In this document: one piece after another, positions 35,032-43,845 of the stretch
How positions within the stretch are numbered: the stretch's first letter is position 1
How the letters are laid out: each line of letters starts with the position of its first letter
From: Streptomyces sp. NBC_00287
GTDB lineage: Bacteria; Actinomycetota; Actinomycetes; Streptomycetales; Streptomycetaceae
Direction: 5' to 3'
Length of the DNA stretch: 64,000 nt
Assembly (NCBI RefSeq): GCF_036173105.1
Contig: NZ_CP108053.1
Coordinates: forward strand, 3,534,001-3,598,000
The notes under the pieces: generated by a model
Databases searched by the model: none
The model's input: only the letters and a program-made list of their open reading frames with translations
Told to the model about the DNA's origin: nothing
Translations under genes and position numbers: made by a program

Positions 35032-36126
35032 ATGACGGTGACCCTGGCGGACGTGGCGGCCCGCGCACAGGTCTCGCCCGCGACGGTGTCGCGCGTACTG
35101 AACGGGAACTACCCCGTGGCCGCGTCCACCCGTGAGCGGGTGCTGCGTGCGGTGGACGAGCTGGACTACGTGCTGAACGGTCCGGCGAGCGCGCTGGCCG
35201 CCGCCACGTCCGACCTGGTCGGCATCCTCGTCAACGACATCGCCGACCCCTTCTTCGGGATCATGGCGAGCGCGATCCAGGCGGAGATCGGGGGCCCGGG
35301 GGGACGCGCGGGCGGTGAGCGGCTGGCGGTCGTCTGCAACACCGGGGGATCCCCCGAGCGCGAACTGACGTATCTGACTCTGCTGCAGCGCCAGCGGGCG
35401 GCCGCGGTCGTGCTGACCGGTGGGGCCGTGGAGAACGCGCCGCATGTGGCGGCGGTGTCGGCGAAGCTCAGGAAGCTCGCGGAGGCCGGGACCCGGGTGG
35501 TGCTGTGCGGGCGCCCGCCGGCGCCGGACACCGGGGCCATCGCGCTGACCTTCGAGAACCGCGGGGGCGGCCGGGAACTGACCGAGCACCTGATCGGCCT
35601 GGGCCACCGCCGCCTCGGCTACATCGCCGGTCCTGAGGAGCGCACGACGACCCGGCACCGTCTGGAAGGACACCGGGCGGCGCTGAAGGCGCACGGCATC
35701 GAGGAGGACCCGCGCTGGACGGTCCACGGCCGCTACGACCGGCGCTCCGGGTACGAGGCCACGCTGGAACTCCTGCGCCGGGATCCGACCCTCACGGCAG
35801 TGGTCGCCGCGAACGACTCCGTCGCGCTCGGCGCCTGCGCGGCCCTGCGGGAGTCGGGGCTGCGGATCCCGGAGGACGTCTCGGTCGCCGGCTTCGACGA
35901 CCTGCCGTTCTCGATCGACGCGGTGCCTTCTCTTACGACGGTGCGGCTGCCCCTGTCGGAGGCGGGAGCGCGGGCCGGACGCATCGCGATGGGCCGCGAG
36001 GAGGAGCCGCCCGGGGGGATCGCGACGATCAGGGGCGAGCTGATGGTGCGGGGGTCTTCGGGGGCGCCGCGGGGGTCTTCAACTGCTGGCCGTCGAAGTC
36101 GGGTAAGTGAGCGTAACCATGAATGA
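35032..36126 (+). CDS. LacI-family transcriptional regulator, 3' end altered by IS607 insertion
   Basis: A 364-aa repressor. The HTH at TLADVAARAQVSPATVSRVL is followed by the hinge helix and a periplasmic-binding-like sensor domain (VGILVNDIADPFFGIMASAI; PEDVSVAGFDDLPF). ATG 35032 is placed by GGAGGA at 35019-35024. It is divergent from the sugar operon. The last 20-odd residues (from GSSGAPRG on) look unlike family tails and run into the left end of the mobile element, so the native C-terminus has probably been replaced. Function may survive because the tail lies outside the conserved core. Confidence 0.88.
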   Translation: MTVTLADVAARAQVSPATVSRVLNGNYPVAASTRERVLRAVDELDYVLNGPASALAAATSDLVGILVNDIADPFFGIMASAIQAEIGGPGGRAGGERLAVVCNTGGSPERELTYLTLLQRQRAAAVVLTGGAVENAPHVAAVSAKLRKLAEAGTRVVLCGRPPAPDTGAIALTFENRGGGRELTEHLIGLGHRRLGYIAGPEERTTTRHRLEGHRAALKAHGIEEDPRWTVHGRYDRRSGYEATLELLRRDPTLTAVVAANDSVALGACAALRESGLRIPEDVSVAGFDDLPFSIDAVPSLTTVRLPLSEAGARAGRIAMGREEEPPGGIATIRGELMVRGSSGAPRGSSTAGRRSRVSERNHE

Positions 36127-36143
36127 GTGAGTGTTGTCAGAGC

Positions 36144-36719
36144 GTGAATTTGACGGAGTGGGCGAGGACGCAGGACGTGCATCCGCAGACCGCGTATCGC
36201 TGGTTCCGTGAGGGGATGTTGCCGGTACCGGCTCAGCGGGTCGGGCCGCGCACGATCCTCGTGAACATCGACGCCAGCGCGGCCGCGGAAGTCGTGGGCG
36301 GTCTGGGCCTGTATGCCCGCGTGTCCTCCCACGACCAGGAGGAAGACCTGGAACGCCAGGTGGCGCGGCTGGCCCGTTGGGCAGCCACCACGGGCGGCCG
36401 TGTGGTGCGCGTGGAGTCTGAGACCGGCTCCGGGATGAACGGTTGCCGGTCGAAGGCGAAGCGGCTGCTCGCCGATCCTGCGGTGACCACGGTGGTGGTG
36501 GAGCATAAAGACCGGCTCGGGCGGATGAACGTCGAGTTGCTCGAAGCGGCCCTGTCTGCGACCGGCCGCCGCCTGGTGGTGCTGGACGACGGTGAGGTCG
36601 AGGACGACTTGGTACGGGACATGGTGGAGGTTCTGACGTCGTTCTGTGCCCGCCTGTACGGTCGCCGCTCGGCGAAGAGCCGTGCCCACAAGGCGCTTCA
36701 GGCCGCCGAGCATGGCTGA
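36144..36719 (+). CDS. tnpA: IS607 serine recombinase TnpA
   Basis: About 191 aa. An N-terminal MerR-like HTH (LTEWARTQDVHPQTAYRWF) is followed by a resolvase catalytic domain with the nucleophile in GLYARVSSHDQEEDLERQ and the Arg-rich block VVVEHKDRLGRMNVELLEAA. The C-terminal HTH of classic resolvases is absent, as expected for IS607. GTG 36144 (VNLTEWAR) matches family N-termini; ATG 36123 would add 7 residues. It overlaps tnpB by 8 nt. Confidence 0.87.
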   Translation: MNLTEWARTQDVHPQTAYRWFREGMLPVPAQRVGPRTILVNIDASAAAEVVGGLGLYARVSSHDQEEDLERQVARLARWAATTGGRVVRVESETGSGMNGCRSKAKRLLADPAVTTVVVEHKDRLGRMNVELLEAALSATGRRLVVLDDGEVEDDLVRDMVEVLTSFCARLYGRRSAKSRAHKALQAAEHG

Positions 36720-38349
36720 CCAGCGCAGGCCTTTGCGGCCGATTGATCCACCGTTCGTCGCCCTCGGCCCGTCCGGCGTAGCGATCCGCACCCGGCTCAA
36801 GGGCCTGACGGCCGACGATGACAAGGTACTGCGGGCCGTGGGCGTGCATCTCGGCTCGCTGGCGTCGAAGGACCTCAAGCGCAGGTGTGCTGATGGGCTG
36901 GAGCACTCCACCAAGACGTGGGCGGCCCGTAAGCGGGAGCTGACTGAGGAGTCTTCCTCGCGTTGGGCGGGGAGCATCACGAAGGCCACGCACGATCAGT
37001 GGGCGCTGTCCCGCAGGTCCCAGTTGGCGCACATCCAGGGCCTGGAGGCCGGTATCCGCACGGTCGCGCACCGCCTGTCGCTGCCGGTCGGGCAGAAAGG
37101 CACGAAGCGGGCGCCGGGCGGATACCGCACGAAACAGGAGTGGTTCGTCAAGACACGGCGCCTGCATCTGCTGGAAGACCGGCTGGAGCGTGAGCGGGCC
37201 GACCGCGAAACGGGACGTGTCCACGTCGCACGCGGCGGGAAGAAGCTGGCCCGCAACCGGCATAACCTCGACGCCGCGCAGCTCACCGAGGACGCGTGGC
37301 GTCGGCATTGGGAAGCCGAGCGCTGGTTCCTCGCCGCTGACGGCGAGTCCGGCAAACGCTTCGGCAACGAAACGATCCGCGTCACCCCGGACGGTCAGGT
37401 CAGCATCAAGCTGCCGGCGCCGCTCGCACACCTGGCCAACGCGAGGCACGGCCGATACGTCCTCATCGGCACCGTGCAGTTCCACCACCGGGGCGATCAG
37501 TGGGCCGACCGCGTGGCCGCGAACCGTGCCGTTGCCTACCGCATCCACCTGGACGTGGAGCGCGGACGCTGGTACCTGACCGCGTCGTGGACGATCCCGC
37601 CAGTTCAGACCGTGCCCCTCACTCAGGCCCGCACCGGCGGCCTGATCGGCGTCGACACCAACGCTGATCACCTCGCCGCGTGGCGGCTCGACGCCCGCGG
37701 CAACCCGTGCGGCGAGCCCCGCCGCTTCTTCTACGACCTGTCCGGCAACGCCCGGCACCGGGACGCTCAGGTCCGGCACGCCCTCACCCGCCTGCTGCAC
37801 TGGGCCAAGCGCTACGGCGTGTCGATCGCGGTAGAAGACCTCGACTTCGGCTCGGAGAAGACCCGGGAGAAGCACGGACGGCGCAAAAGGTTCCGCAAGC
37901 TCATCTCCGGCATGCCCGTGGCCAAACTGCGAGCCCGGCTCGTGTCCATGGCAGCCGAACTCTCAATCACCCTCGTCGCCGTGGACCCGGCGTACACCTC
38001 CCGCTGGGGCGCTGAGCACTGGCAGAAGCCCCTGGCCTCGAAGAACCGCAAGACCAGCCGACACGACGCGGCGAGCGTCGCGATCGGACGACGCGCCCTC
38101 GGGCACCGTATTCGGCGACGGACGGCACCGCCCCACGACGACCAGAGCGATCGTCGTGGGCATCGGACCGCCCAGGCCGGACACGGTGACCGGGGGCGGG
38201 AGGAAACCCGCCCCCGCATTCCCGGACCACGCACACGATGCGTGCCACCGGACGCGGAGCGAACGCGGGCGACCAGGACACCCAAAACCGTTCGGGGTGT
38301 CCGCAGTGACCAGGTTTGGGTCCAAGACTCACTCCTGCTCACTGACTAG
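36712..38349 (+). CDS. tnpB: TnpB RNA-guided nuclease-type protein
   Basis: About 545 aa. It is a TnpB/RuvC-like protein: GLIGVDTNADHLAAW (first Asp), IAVEDLDFGSEKTREKHG (Glu) and SRHDAASVAIGRRALGHR (last Asp) give a full RuvC triad. The zinc-ribbon Cys pairs seen in many TnpBs between the Glu and last Asp are missing; the place reads VDPAYTSRWGAEHWQKP, which marks the actinobacterial TnpB-related subgroup. TnpB proteins cut DNA guided by an omega RNA encoded at the 3' end. ATG 36712 is inside tnpA's stop region. The last 70 residues are low-complexity, probably because they overlap the RNA gene. Confidence 0.88.
   Translation: MADQRRPLRPIDPPFVALGPSGVAIRTRLKGLTADDDKVLRAVGVHLGSLASKDLKRRCADGLEHSTKTWAARKRELTEESSSRWAGSITKATHDQWALSRRSQLAHIQGLEAGIRTVAHRLSLPVGQKGTKRAPGGYRTKQEWFVKTRRLHLLEDRLERERADRETGRVHVARGGKKLARNRHNLDAAQLTEDAWRRHWEAERWFLAADGESGKRFGNETIRVTPDGQVSIKLPAPLAHLANARHGRYVLIGTVQFHHRGDQWADRVAANRAVAYRIHLDVERGRWYLTASWTIPPVQTVPLTQARTGGLIGVDTNADHLAAWRLDARGNPCGEPRRFFYDLSGNARHRDAQVRHALTRLLHWAKRYGVSIAVEDLDFGSEKTREKHGRRKRFRKLISGMPVAKLRARLVSMAAELSITLVAVDPAYTSRWGAEHWQKPLASKNRKTSRHDAASVAIGRRALGHRIRRRTAPPHDDQSDRRGHRTAQAGHGDRGREETRPRIPGPRTRCVPPDAERTRATRTPKTVRGVRSDQVWVQDSLLLTD
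38190..38343 (+). ncRNA. Candidate omega RNA of the TnpB element
   Basis: The 3' part of tnpB has a run of hairpins: CGGGGGCGGG/CCCGCCCCCG (38191-38216), CACGCA/TGCGTG (38228-38244) and GACACCC/GGGTGTC (38277-38301). These precede the element's right end, where the omega RNA of TnpB systems lies. Boundaries and guide are inferred. Confidence 0.4.
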
Positions 38350-38459
38350 GAACGGTAAGGGGCCGGGCGACGGCCAACCCCGGCCGCTGCACGGCCTAGT
38401 TGGACGCCCACTACCGGGAGCGGTTCCTGTCGGACTCGTAAGTGATTCCCGTCGTAGCG

Positions 38460-38488
38460 ATGAGTTCCGGGGTTCGCCCCGGTCTCAT
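38460..38488 (+). terminator. TTCG-loop hairpin
   Basis: CCGGGG-TTCG-CCCCGG with flanking ATGAG/CTCAT arms, a very stable UUCG tetraloop hairpin between tnpB and the next gene. Confidence 0.65.
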
Positions 38489-38524
38489 TGCCGACACCAC
38501 ATCGCAGACACAGGAGTGACCACG

Positions 38525-39121
38525 ATGCGCATCGTCATCACCGAGTTCATCAGCCTCGACGGCGTCGTCCAGGCGCCCGGGGGTCCCGAGGAGGACACCG
38601 ACGGCGGTTTCGCGCACGGCGGCTGGTCGCACCCGTACTTCGACCCGGAGGTCCTCGGCGGCGCCTTCGACGCGGGGATGCGGAACGCCGACGCGCTGCT
38701 CTTCGGGCGCCGCACCTTCCAGACCATGGCCGCGGCGTGGCCGGGGCGGGCCGGGGATCCCTTCGCCGACAGGATGAACTCCATCAAGAAGTACGTCGTC
38801 TCCGGCACCCTCTCCGACGCCGATCTGACCTGGAACAACAGCGAGCTCATCCCCGCGGACGGAGCGGTGGCCAAGATCCGCGAGCTGCGCGCGGCCGAGG
38901 GCGGCGACCTGGCGATGATGGGCAGCCCGACGCTGGTGCGCACCCTGATCGCCGAGGGCCTCGTCGACGAACTCCAGCTCATCGTGATGCCGGTGCTGCT
39001 CGGCGGCGGCAAGTCGATCTTCCCCACGGACGGCGGGAAGCGCCCGCTGGAACTGGTCTCCACGACCACGGCGAAGACCGGCGCCCAGGTGTGCGTCTTC
39101 CGGCCGGCGACGGAGGGGTAG
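38525..39121 (+). CDS. Dihydrofolate reductase/RibD C-terminal-like protein
   Basis: A 198-aa protein of the DHFR-like family (RibD C-terminal domain). It begins RIVITEFISLDGVVQAPGG, has ADALLFGRRTFQTMAAAWPG for nucleotide binding and ends VLLGGGKSIFPTDGGKRPL. Such proteins are presumed NADPH-dependent reductases but mostly lack a known substrate; trimethoprim-sensitive DHFR activity is not implied. ACAGGAG stands before ATG 38525. It precedes the MarR-GNAT gene by 77 nt. Confidence 0.9.
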   Translation: MRIVITEFISLDGVVQAPGGPEEDTDGGFAHGGWSHPYFDPEVLGGAFDAGMRNADALLFGRRTFQTMAAAWPGRAGDPFADRMNSIKKYVVSGTLSDADLTWNNSELIPADGAVAKIRELRAAEGGDLAMMGSPTLVRTLIAEGLVDELQLIVMPVLLGGGKSIFPTDGGKRPLELVSTTTAKTGAQVCVFRPATEG

Positions 39122-39165
39122 CCGGGCAGGCGCGGGCGTCCTACGCTCGATCCGTACGGTTTCTC

Positions 39166-39176
39166 TGACTGAGTCA
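39166..39176. promoter_or_regulatory. Candidate MarR operator
   Basis: TGACTGAGTCA is an 11-nt perfect palindrome 22 nt before the MarR-GNAT start, the usual position of MarR autoregulation. Confidence 0.45.
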
Positions 39177-39198
39177 ACCATCAGGGAGCGGGTCGATC

Positions 39199-40131
39199 AT
39201 GACCGTCCAGGACATCCGCGCCTTCAACCGCTTCTACACGAACGTCATCGGCGCCCTCGACTACAGCCGCCATCTGTACGCCCCGTACACCCTCACCGAG
39301 TCCCGCGTGCTCTACGAACTCGCGCACTCCCCGCGGACGGACGCCGCCGACCTGCGCGCCGAGCTCTCCCTGGACTCGGGGTATCTGAGCCGGATCCTGA
39401 CCAAGTTCGAGCAGGACGGTCTGGTCGAGCGGGCGCCCTCCGCGCAGGATCCGCGGCGGCGTCGGATCACGCTCACGGCACACGGGAGGGAGACCGCCGC
39501 GCTGCTGGCCGAGCGGTCCAACGAGGCCGTGGGCTCGCTGCTGTCGGGGGTACCGGCCGCCGACCGGCCCAGGCTCGCGGAGGCGATGCGTACGGTCCGC
39601 GAGATCCTCTCCCGCAAGGACCGTAAGGACCATGCAGACGTCTTGCTGCGCGAACCCGGCCCCGGCGACCTCGGCTGGATCGTGCAGCGCAACGCCGCGC
39701 TGTACGCGGCCGAGTTCGGCTGGAACACCGACTACGAGGGGCTGGTCGCGCGGATCGTCGCGGACTTCGCCGAGGACCACGATCCGCATCTGGAGCGGGT
39801 GTGGATCGCCGAGCTGGACGGGCGTCCGGTCGGGTGCGTGATGTGCGTACGGGACGAGGCGCCCGCCACCGCCCGACTCCGGCTCCTCCTCGTCGAACCG
39901 GACGCCCGAGGCCTCGGCATCGGCGACCGGCTCATCCAGGCCGTCGTGGACTACGCGCGCGGGGTCGGCTACCGCGACCTGGTCCTGTGGACCAACGACG
40001 TCCTCACCGCCGCCCGCCGCCTCTACCAACGCCACGGCTTCGTACTGACGGCGGAAAAACCGCACCGCTCCTTCGGCAAGGACCTGACGGGCCAGGACTG
40101 GCGCCTGGACCTGACCGGCACCCCGGAATGA
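39199..40131 (+). CDS. MarR-GNAT fusion protein
   Basis: A 310-aa protein with an N-terminal MarR winged helix (AADLRAELSLDSGYLSRIL, DPRRRRITLTAHGRE) joined to a C-terminal GNAT acetyltransferase. The latter has the acetyl-CoA loop LLVEPDARGLGIGDRLIQAV and the block WTNDVLTAARRLYQRHGF. The fusion is a known architecture in bacteria, presumed to tie ligand sensing to acetylation or regulation. AGGGAG at 39183 sets ATG 39199. Confidence 0.93.
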   Translation: MTVQDIRAFNRFYTNVIGALDYSRHLYAPYTLTESRVLYELAHSPRTDAADLRAELSLDSGYLSRILTKFEQDGLVERAPSAQDPRRRRITLTAHGRETAALLAERSNEAVGSLLSGVPAADRPRLAEAMRTVREILSRKDRKDHADVLLREPGPGDLGWIVQRNAALYAAEFGWNTDYEGLVARIVADFAEDHDPHLERVWIAELDGRPVGCVMCVRDEAPATARLRLLLVEPDARGLGIGDRLIQAVVDYARGVGYRDLVLWTNDVLTAARRLYQRHGFVLTAEKPHRSFGKDLTGQDWRLDLTGTPE

Positions 40132-40179
40132 CGGCCGCGGCCGCGACCGTCCCCCCGACTCACGCGTAGAGTCGCGAGC

Positions 40180-40980
40180 ATGAAGCTGGCGTTCTCCACT
40201 CTCGGTGTCCCCGGTCTTCCCCTCGCCGATGTGGTGCGGCTCGCGGCCGCGCACGGGTATCACGGCGTGGAGCTGCGTGCGCATCCCGAGGAGCCGGTGC
40301 ATCCGGGGCTCGCTCAGGAGGAGCGGGTCGCGGCGGCCGTCGAGTTCAAGGCGGCCGGTGTCGAGGTCGTCGGGATCGCCGGGTACGCGCGCGTGGCCGC
40401 ACCCGGCCCCGATGAACCCGTCGTCGAGGAGATCCGCGCCCTCCTCGACCTCGCCCGCGATCTGGGCGCCGGTTTCGTCCGTGTCTTCCCCGGCGCCGAG
40501 GACTCCCAGAGCTCCCAGGAGGCCGATGCCGTCGCCGCCCGCAGGCTCGGCACCGCCGCCGAGTACGCCGCCGACCTCGGCGTACGGATCCTGCTGGAGA
40601 CCCACGACTCGCACCGCACCGGAGCCGCCGCGATCCGGGTGCTCGGCCTGGTCGGGCATCGGTACGTCGGCTCGCTGTGGGACGTGATGCACACCTGGCT
40701 GGGCGGCGAGCAGCCCTCGGAGTCGTACGCCGCGCTCGCCCCGTATCTCGGCTACGTCCAGGTCAAGGACATCGCCTCCGCCGCCGACACCACCCCGCTG
40801 CCGCTGGGCGCCGGGGTGCTGCCGCTCGCCGAGTGCGTGGAGGTGCTCTCCCGGCACGGCTGGGACGGCTGGCTGTGCTGGGAGTACGAGAAGCGCTGGT
40901 ACGAGGCCGCCGCACCGCTTCCCGATCTGCTCGGCCCCGGACACGACCACCTCGCCCGGCTGCTCAACGACTCCGCGTAA
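40180..40980 (+). CDS. Sugar phosphate isomerase/epimerase
   Basis: A 266-aa xylose-isomerase-like TIM barrel with possible metal ligands in RILLETHDSHRTG, GSLWDVMHTWLGG, YVQVKDIA and LCWEYEKRW. Start ATG 40180. It stands alone between a MarR-GNAT gene and an MFS transporter. It differs from the barrel at 31675 and has no operon partner, so the substrate is unknown. Confidence 0.87.
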   Translation: MKLAFSTLGVPGLPLADVVRLAAAHGYHGVELRAHPEEPVHPGLAQEERVAAAVEFKAAGVEVVGIAGYARVAAPGPDEPVVEEIRALLDLARDLGAGFVRVFPGAEDSQSSQEADAVAARRLGTAAEYAADLGVRILLETHDSHRTGAAAIRVLGLVGHRYVGSLWDVMHTWLGGEQPSESYAALAPYLGYVQVKDIASAADTTPLPLGAGVLPLAECVEVLSRHGWDGWLCWEYEKRWYEAAAPLPDLLGPGHDHLARLLNDSA

Positions 40981-41060
40981 ATCATTGGCCCGGGGCGGGC
41001 ACCCCCGGTTAGCGTCCCCGTCATGATCCCGCCCGCGCAGCCGCGCTCCGCCATGCCCTC

Positions 41061-42284
41061 ATGAGCCTCGCCCGTACCCTCGTCGACGTACGGCCCCTGC
41101 GCACCTCCCCCGTCTTCCGGCGGCTGCTGATCGGACGCACGGCCTCCATCCTGGGCACCTACATGACGATCGTGACCGTCATGTTCCAGGTGTGGGACAT
41201 GACGCACAGCGCGGTCTGGAGCGGCGCGGTGGGGCTCGCGCAGGCGCTGCCCCTGGTGTCCGTCGGACTGTTCGCCGGGTCCTGGGCGGACCGCGGGGAC
41301 CGGCGCCGGATCTTCCTCGTCGCGACCGTCGGACAGGCGCTGTGTTCACTGCTGTTGGCGGTGCAGGGCTTCACCGGCGGGGTTCCGGTGCTCGGGATCC
41401 TGGCCCTGGTCGCGGCCGGGTCCTGCTTCGGCGCCATCGGCGGCCCGGCGGCCGGCGTGTTCGTGCCGCGGCTGCTGCCCAAGGACCAGGTGGCCGCGGG
41501 ACTCGCGCTCAACCAGGTCACCGCCCAGGCGATGATGCTCGTCGGCCCCGCGCTCGGCGGCCTGTTCCTGGGCTCGTTCGGCATCGGCGTCTGCTATCTG
41601 ATCGACGCCGTCAGCTTCGGCGTCGCCTTCTACGGCGCCTTCGGCCTGCCCGAGCTGCCGCCCGAGGGCGAGCCGTCGCGGGCCGGGCTGCACGGCGTGC
41701 TGGACGGACTGCGCTTCCTGGGCGGCCACCGGGTGGTGCGCGGGGCGCTGATCACCGACCTCGCGGCGACCGTACTGGCGATGCCGATGAGCCTGTTCCC
41801 CCTGATCAACGAGGAACGCTTCGGCGGCAACCCCCGCACCCTCGGCCTGTTCCTGTCCGCCGTCGCCGTCGGCGGGGTCGCCGCCACCGCCCTGTCCGGC
41901 TGGGTGACCCGCCTGGCCCGCCCCGGTGCCGTCATGCTCTGCGGGGCCGCGGTCTGGGGCGCGGCGCTCGCCCTGTTCGGGTTCACCAGCAGTGCCTGGG
42001 CGGGATTCGGGCTGCTGATGGTGGCAGGTGCGGCGGACTCCGTCTCGGTGCTGTCGCGGACGACGATCGTCCAGACCCGTACCCCGGACGCCCTGCTGGG
42101 CCGGGTGACGGCGGCCGAGCAGATAGTCGGCCAGGCGGGGCCGCATCTGGGCAATCTGCGCGCCGGTCTGGTCGCGGGCTGGTCCTCCGGCGCGACCGCC
42201 CTGATCACCGGCGGCCTGCTCTGCCTCCTCGCGGTGGCCTACGTCGCCACGAGCACCCCGGAGCTGCGGGACGGGACTAAGTGA
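41061..42284 (+). CDS. MFS transporter (EntS-like exporter type)
   Basis: A 407-aa major-facilitator protein with 12 hydrophobic segments, of the MFS_3/EntS kind that exports siderophores, drugs or sugars. Family signs are GSWADRGDRRRIFL after helix 2 and VPRLLPKDQVAAGLALNQ between helices 4 and 5. Its 3' end overlaps the convergent hydrolase by 8 nt. No substrate can be given. Confidence 0.9.
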   Translation: MSLARTLVDVRPLRTSPVFRRLLIGRTASILGTYMTIVTVMFQVWDMTHSAVWSGAVGLAQALPLVSVGLFAGSWADRGDRRRIFLVATVGQALCSLLLAVQGFTGGVPVLGILALVAAGSCFGAIGGPAAGVFVPRLLPKDQVAAGLALNQVTAQAMMLVGPALGGLFLGSFGIGVCYLIDAVSFGVAFYGAFGLPELPPEGEPSRAGLHGVLDGLRFLGGHRVVRGALITDLAATVLAMPMSLFPLINEERFGGNPRTLGLFLSAVAVGGVAATALSGWVTRLARPGAVMLCGAAVWGAALALFGFTSSAWAGFGLLMVAGAADSVSVLSRTTIVQTRTPDALLGRVTAAEQIVGQAGPHLGNLRAGLVAGWSSGATALITGGLLCLLAVAYVATSTPELRDGTK

Positions 42285-42831
42285 GCTCGGCGGCCGGGTC
42301 CAGACACCACTCCAGTACGGCGGGCCAGGCGCCGTAACCCGCGTCCAGGTCGAGGTGGGCGGCACCGGGGAGGACGTCGGAGGGGATGCCGAGCGGGTCC
42401 GCGAACAGGGCGCTGGCGCCCTCCGGGCAGTACGGGTCGTCGTCGCCCGCGACCAGGCGGGTCGGTCCCGGGAGGGTGAAGTCCAGGGCGGGCGGGGCGA
42501 ATGCGGCGACCTCGGGGTGGCGCCGTAGGACGGAGCCGGACGGCGGGGCGACGAGCAGCACCCGGTCGACGTCCTTGAGGCCGGGCAGGGAGCGCGCGGC
42601 TGCGTGCAGCCAGAGCACGGCGGAGAGGCTGTGGGCCACGACGACCTGCTGTCTGGGCAGGTGCCGGGTCAACTCGGCCAGCCAGGTGTCGAGTTCCGGG
42701 TCGTCGGCGTCGGGGAGCTGGGGGTAGGTGACCTGGTGGCCGAGCTCGGTGAGACGGTCGGCGAGCCAGTGCTGCCAGTGGTCCTCGGGGCGGTGGTTCT
42801 GCCAGCCGTGGAGGATGAGGTACGCGGTCAT
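42277..42831 (-). CDS. RBBP9/YdeN-type alpha/beta hydrolase
   Basis: A 184-aa small serine hydrolase. YLILHGWQNHRPEDHW is the opening family motif; the nucleophile is in VVVAHSLSAVL, the Asp in LVAGDDDPYCPEG and the His in LPGAAHLDLDAGYG. All three catalytic residues are present. It is divergent from the LysR regulator by 51 nt, so LysR may control it. Natural substrates are unknown. Confidence 0.92.
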   Translation of the reverse strand: MTAYLILHGWQNHRPEDHWQHWLADRLTELGHQVTYPQLPDADDPELDTWLAELTRHLPRQQVVVAHSLSAVLWLHAAARSLPGLKDVDRVLLVAPPSGSVLRRHPEVAAFAPPALDFTLPGPTRLVAGDDDPYCPEGASALFADPLGIPSDVLPGAAHLDLDAGYGAWPAVLEWCLDPAAELT

Positions 42832-42882
42832 GGCGTCGATGGTTTCCGATCAACGATCCCTCGGTCCAGTTAATCTTTGGCG

Positions 42883-43845
42883 ATGGAACCGGTTAGCGAG
42901 ACCTTCACGGTCGATCTGCGCCGCCTGGCCGTCCTGCGCGAGCTACGGCGCCGGGGCAGCCTCGCCCGCACCGCCGAGGCCCTGCATCTGACCCCGTCGG
43001 CGGTCTCCCAGCAGCTCGCCGCCCTCTCCCGGGAACTCGGCGTCCCGCTCACCGAGCGGGAGGGCCGGGGCGTACGGCTCACCGGTCAGGCCCGGGTCCT
43101 GCTCGACCATGCCGACCTGATCGCGGCCCAACTGGAGCGCGCCCGCGCCGACTTGGCGGCGTACGGGGAGGGTGGACGCGGGCAGGTGACGATCGGCTGC
43201 TTCTCCAGCGGCATCCTGGGGCTGCTGCCCGGTGCGCTCAGCTCCCTCGCCGAGCGCCTCCCCCACCTCCGCGTCGACGTCGTGGAGGCCGAACCCCCGG
43301 ACCTGTTCACCGCGTTGGACGCGGGCCGGCTCGACATCGCGGTCGCCGTCGACTTCGCGGCGACGCCCCCGCACACGGACCGCCGCCATCACCGTGTCGA
43401 CCTGCTCACCGACGTCCTGGACCTCGCGGTGCCTGCCGGTCACCGGCTGGCGGGTCAACCGAGGGTCGAGCTGCGGGAGTTGGCTACCGACCCCTGGATC
43501 ATCGGCGACGCCCGCAGTTGCTGCGGTGCCGTGGCCCGGTCCGTCTGCGCCGCGGCCGGTTTCACCCCCGACATCCGGCACGCCGTGAACGACTGGGCCG
43601 CACTGGCCGCGCTGGTGGAGGCGGGCCGGGGCGTCGCGCTGATCCCGCGCCTGGTCCGACCGCTCTACGCCCACCGCGACCTCGCCCTGCTCACCACCGA
43701 GGGCACGCCGCCCTCCCGCAACGTCTTCGCGGCCGTACGGGCGGGCTCGGAGGCGGACCCGGTCCTGGCCGCCGTACGAGAGGAACTGCTCAGCGCAGCC
43801 GCTTCTCCAGCAGCGTCCGGCACTCGGGCCACTCCTCGGACGTGA
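42883..43845 (+). CDS. LysR-family transcriptional regulator
   Basis: A 320-aa regulator with [23 protein letters not shown] and a LysR effector domain ([38 protein letters not shown]). ATG 42883 is the start; no ribosome site is visible and it could be nearly leaderless. Its 3' end overlaps the convergent acetyltransferase by 56 nt. It probably regulates the divergent hydrolase or itself. Confidence 0.9.
   Translation: MEPVSETFTVDLRRLAVLRELRRRGSLARTAEALHLTPSAVSQQLAALSRELGVPLTEREGRGVRLTGQARVLLDHADLIAAQLERARADLAAYGEGGRGQVTIGCFSSGILGLLPGALSSLAERLPHLRVDVVEAEPPDLFTALDAGRLDIAVAVDFAATPPHTDRRHHRVDLLTDVLDLAVPAGHRLAGQPRVELRELATDPWIIGDARSCCGAVARSVCAAAGFTPDIRHAVNDWAALAALVEAGRGVALIPRLVRPLYAHRDLALLTTEGTPPSRNVFAAVRAGSEADPVLAAVREELLSAAASPAASGTRATPRT

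Larger units (their letters stand above)
36106..38343 (+). mobile_element. IS607-type element (tnpA-tnpB)
   Basis: It carries a MerR-HTH serine recombinase followed by an overlapping tnpB, the IS607 plan. Short inverted motifs mark candidate ends: AGTGAGC (36106-36112) and GAGTGAGTG (36125-36133) on the left, ACTCACTC (38327-38334) and GCTCACT (38337-38343) on the right. The exact ends are not certain, as this family makes no target duplication. It is inserted at the 3' end of the lacI gene. Confidence 0.75.

Noticed and set aside
38400..38444. Possible gene tail reading LDAHYRERFLSDS and stop
   Set aside because: Only 13 codons with a stop just upstream in frame; too short to support a remnant.
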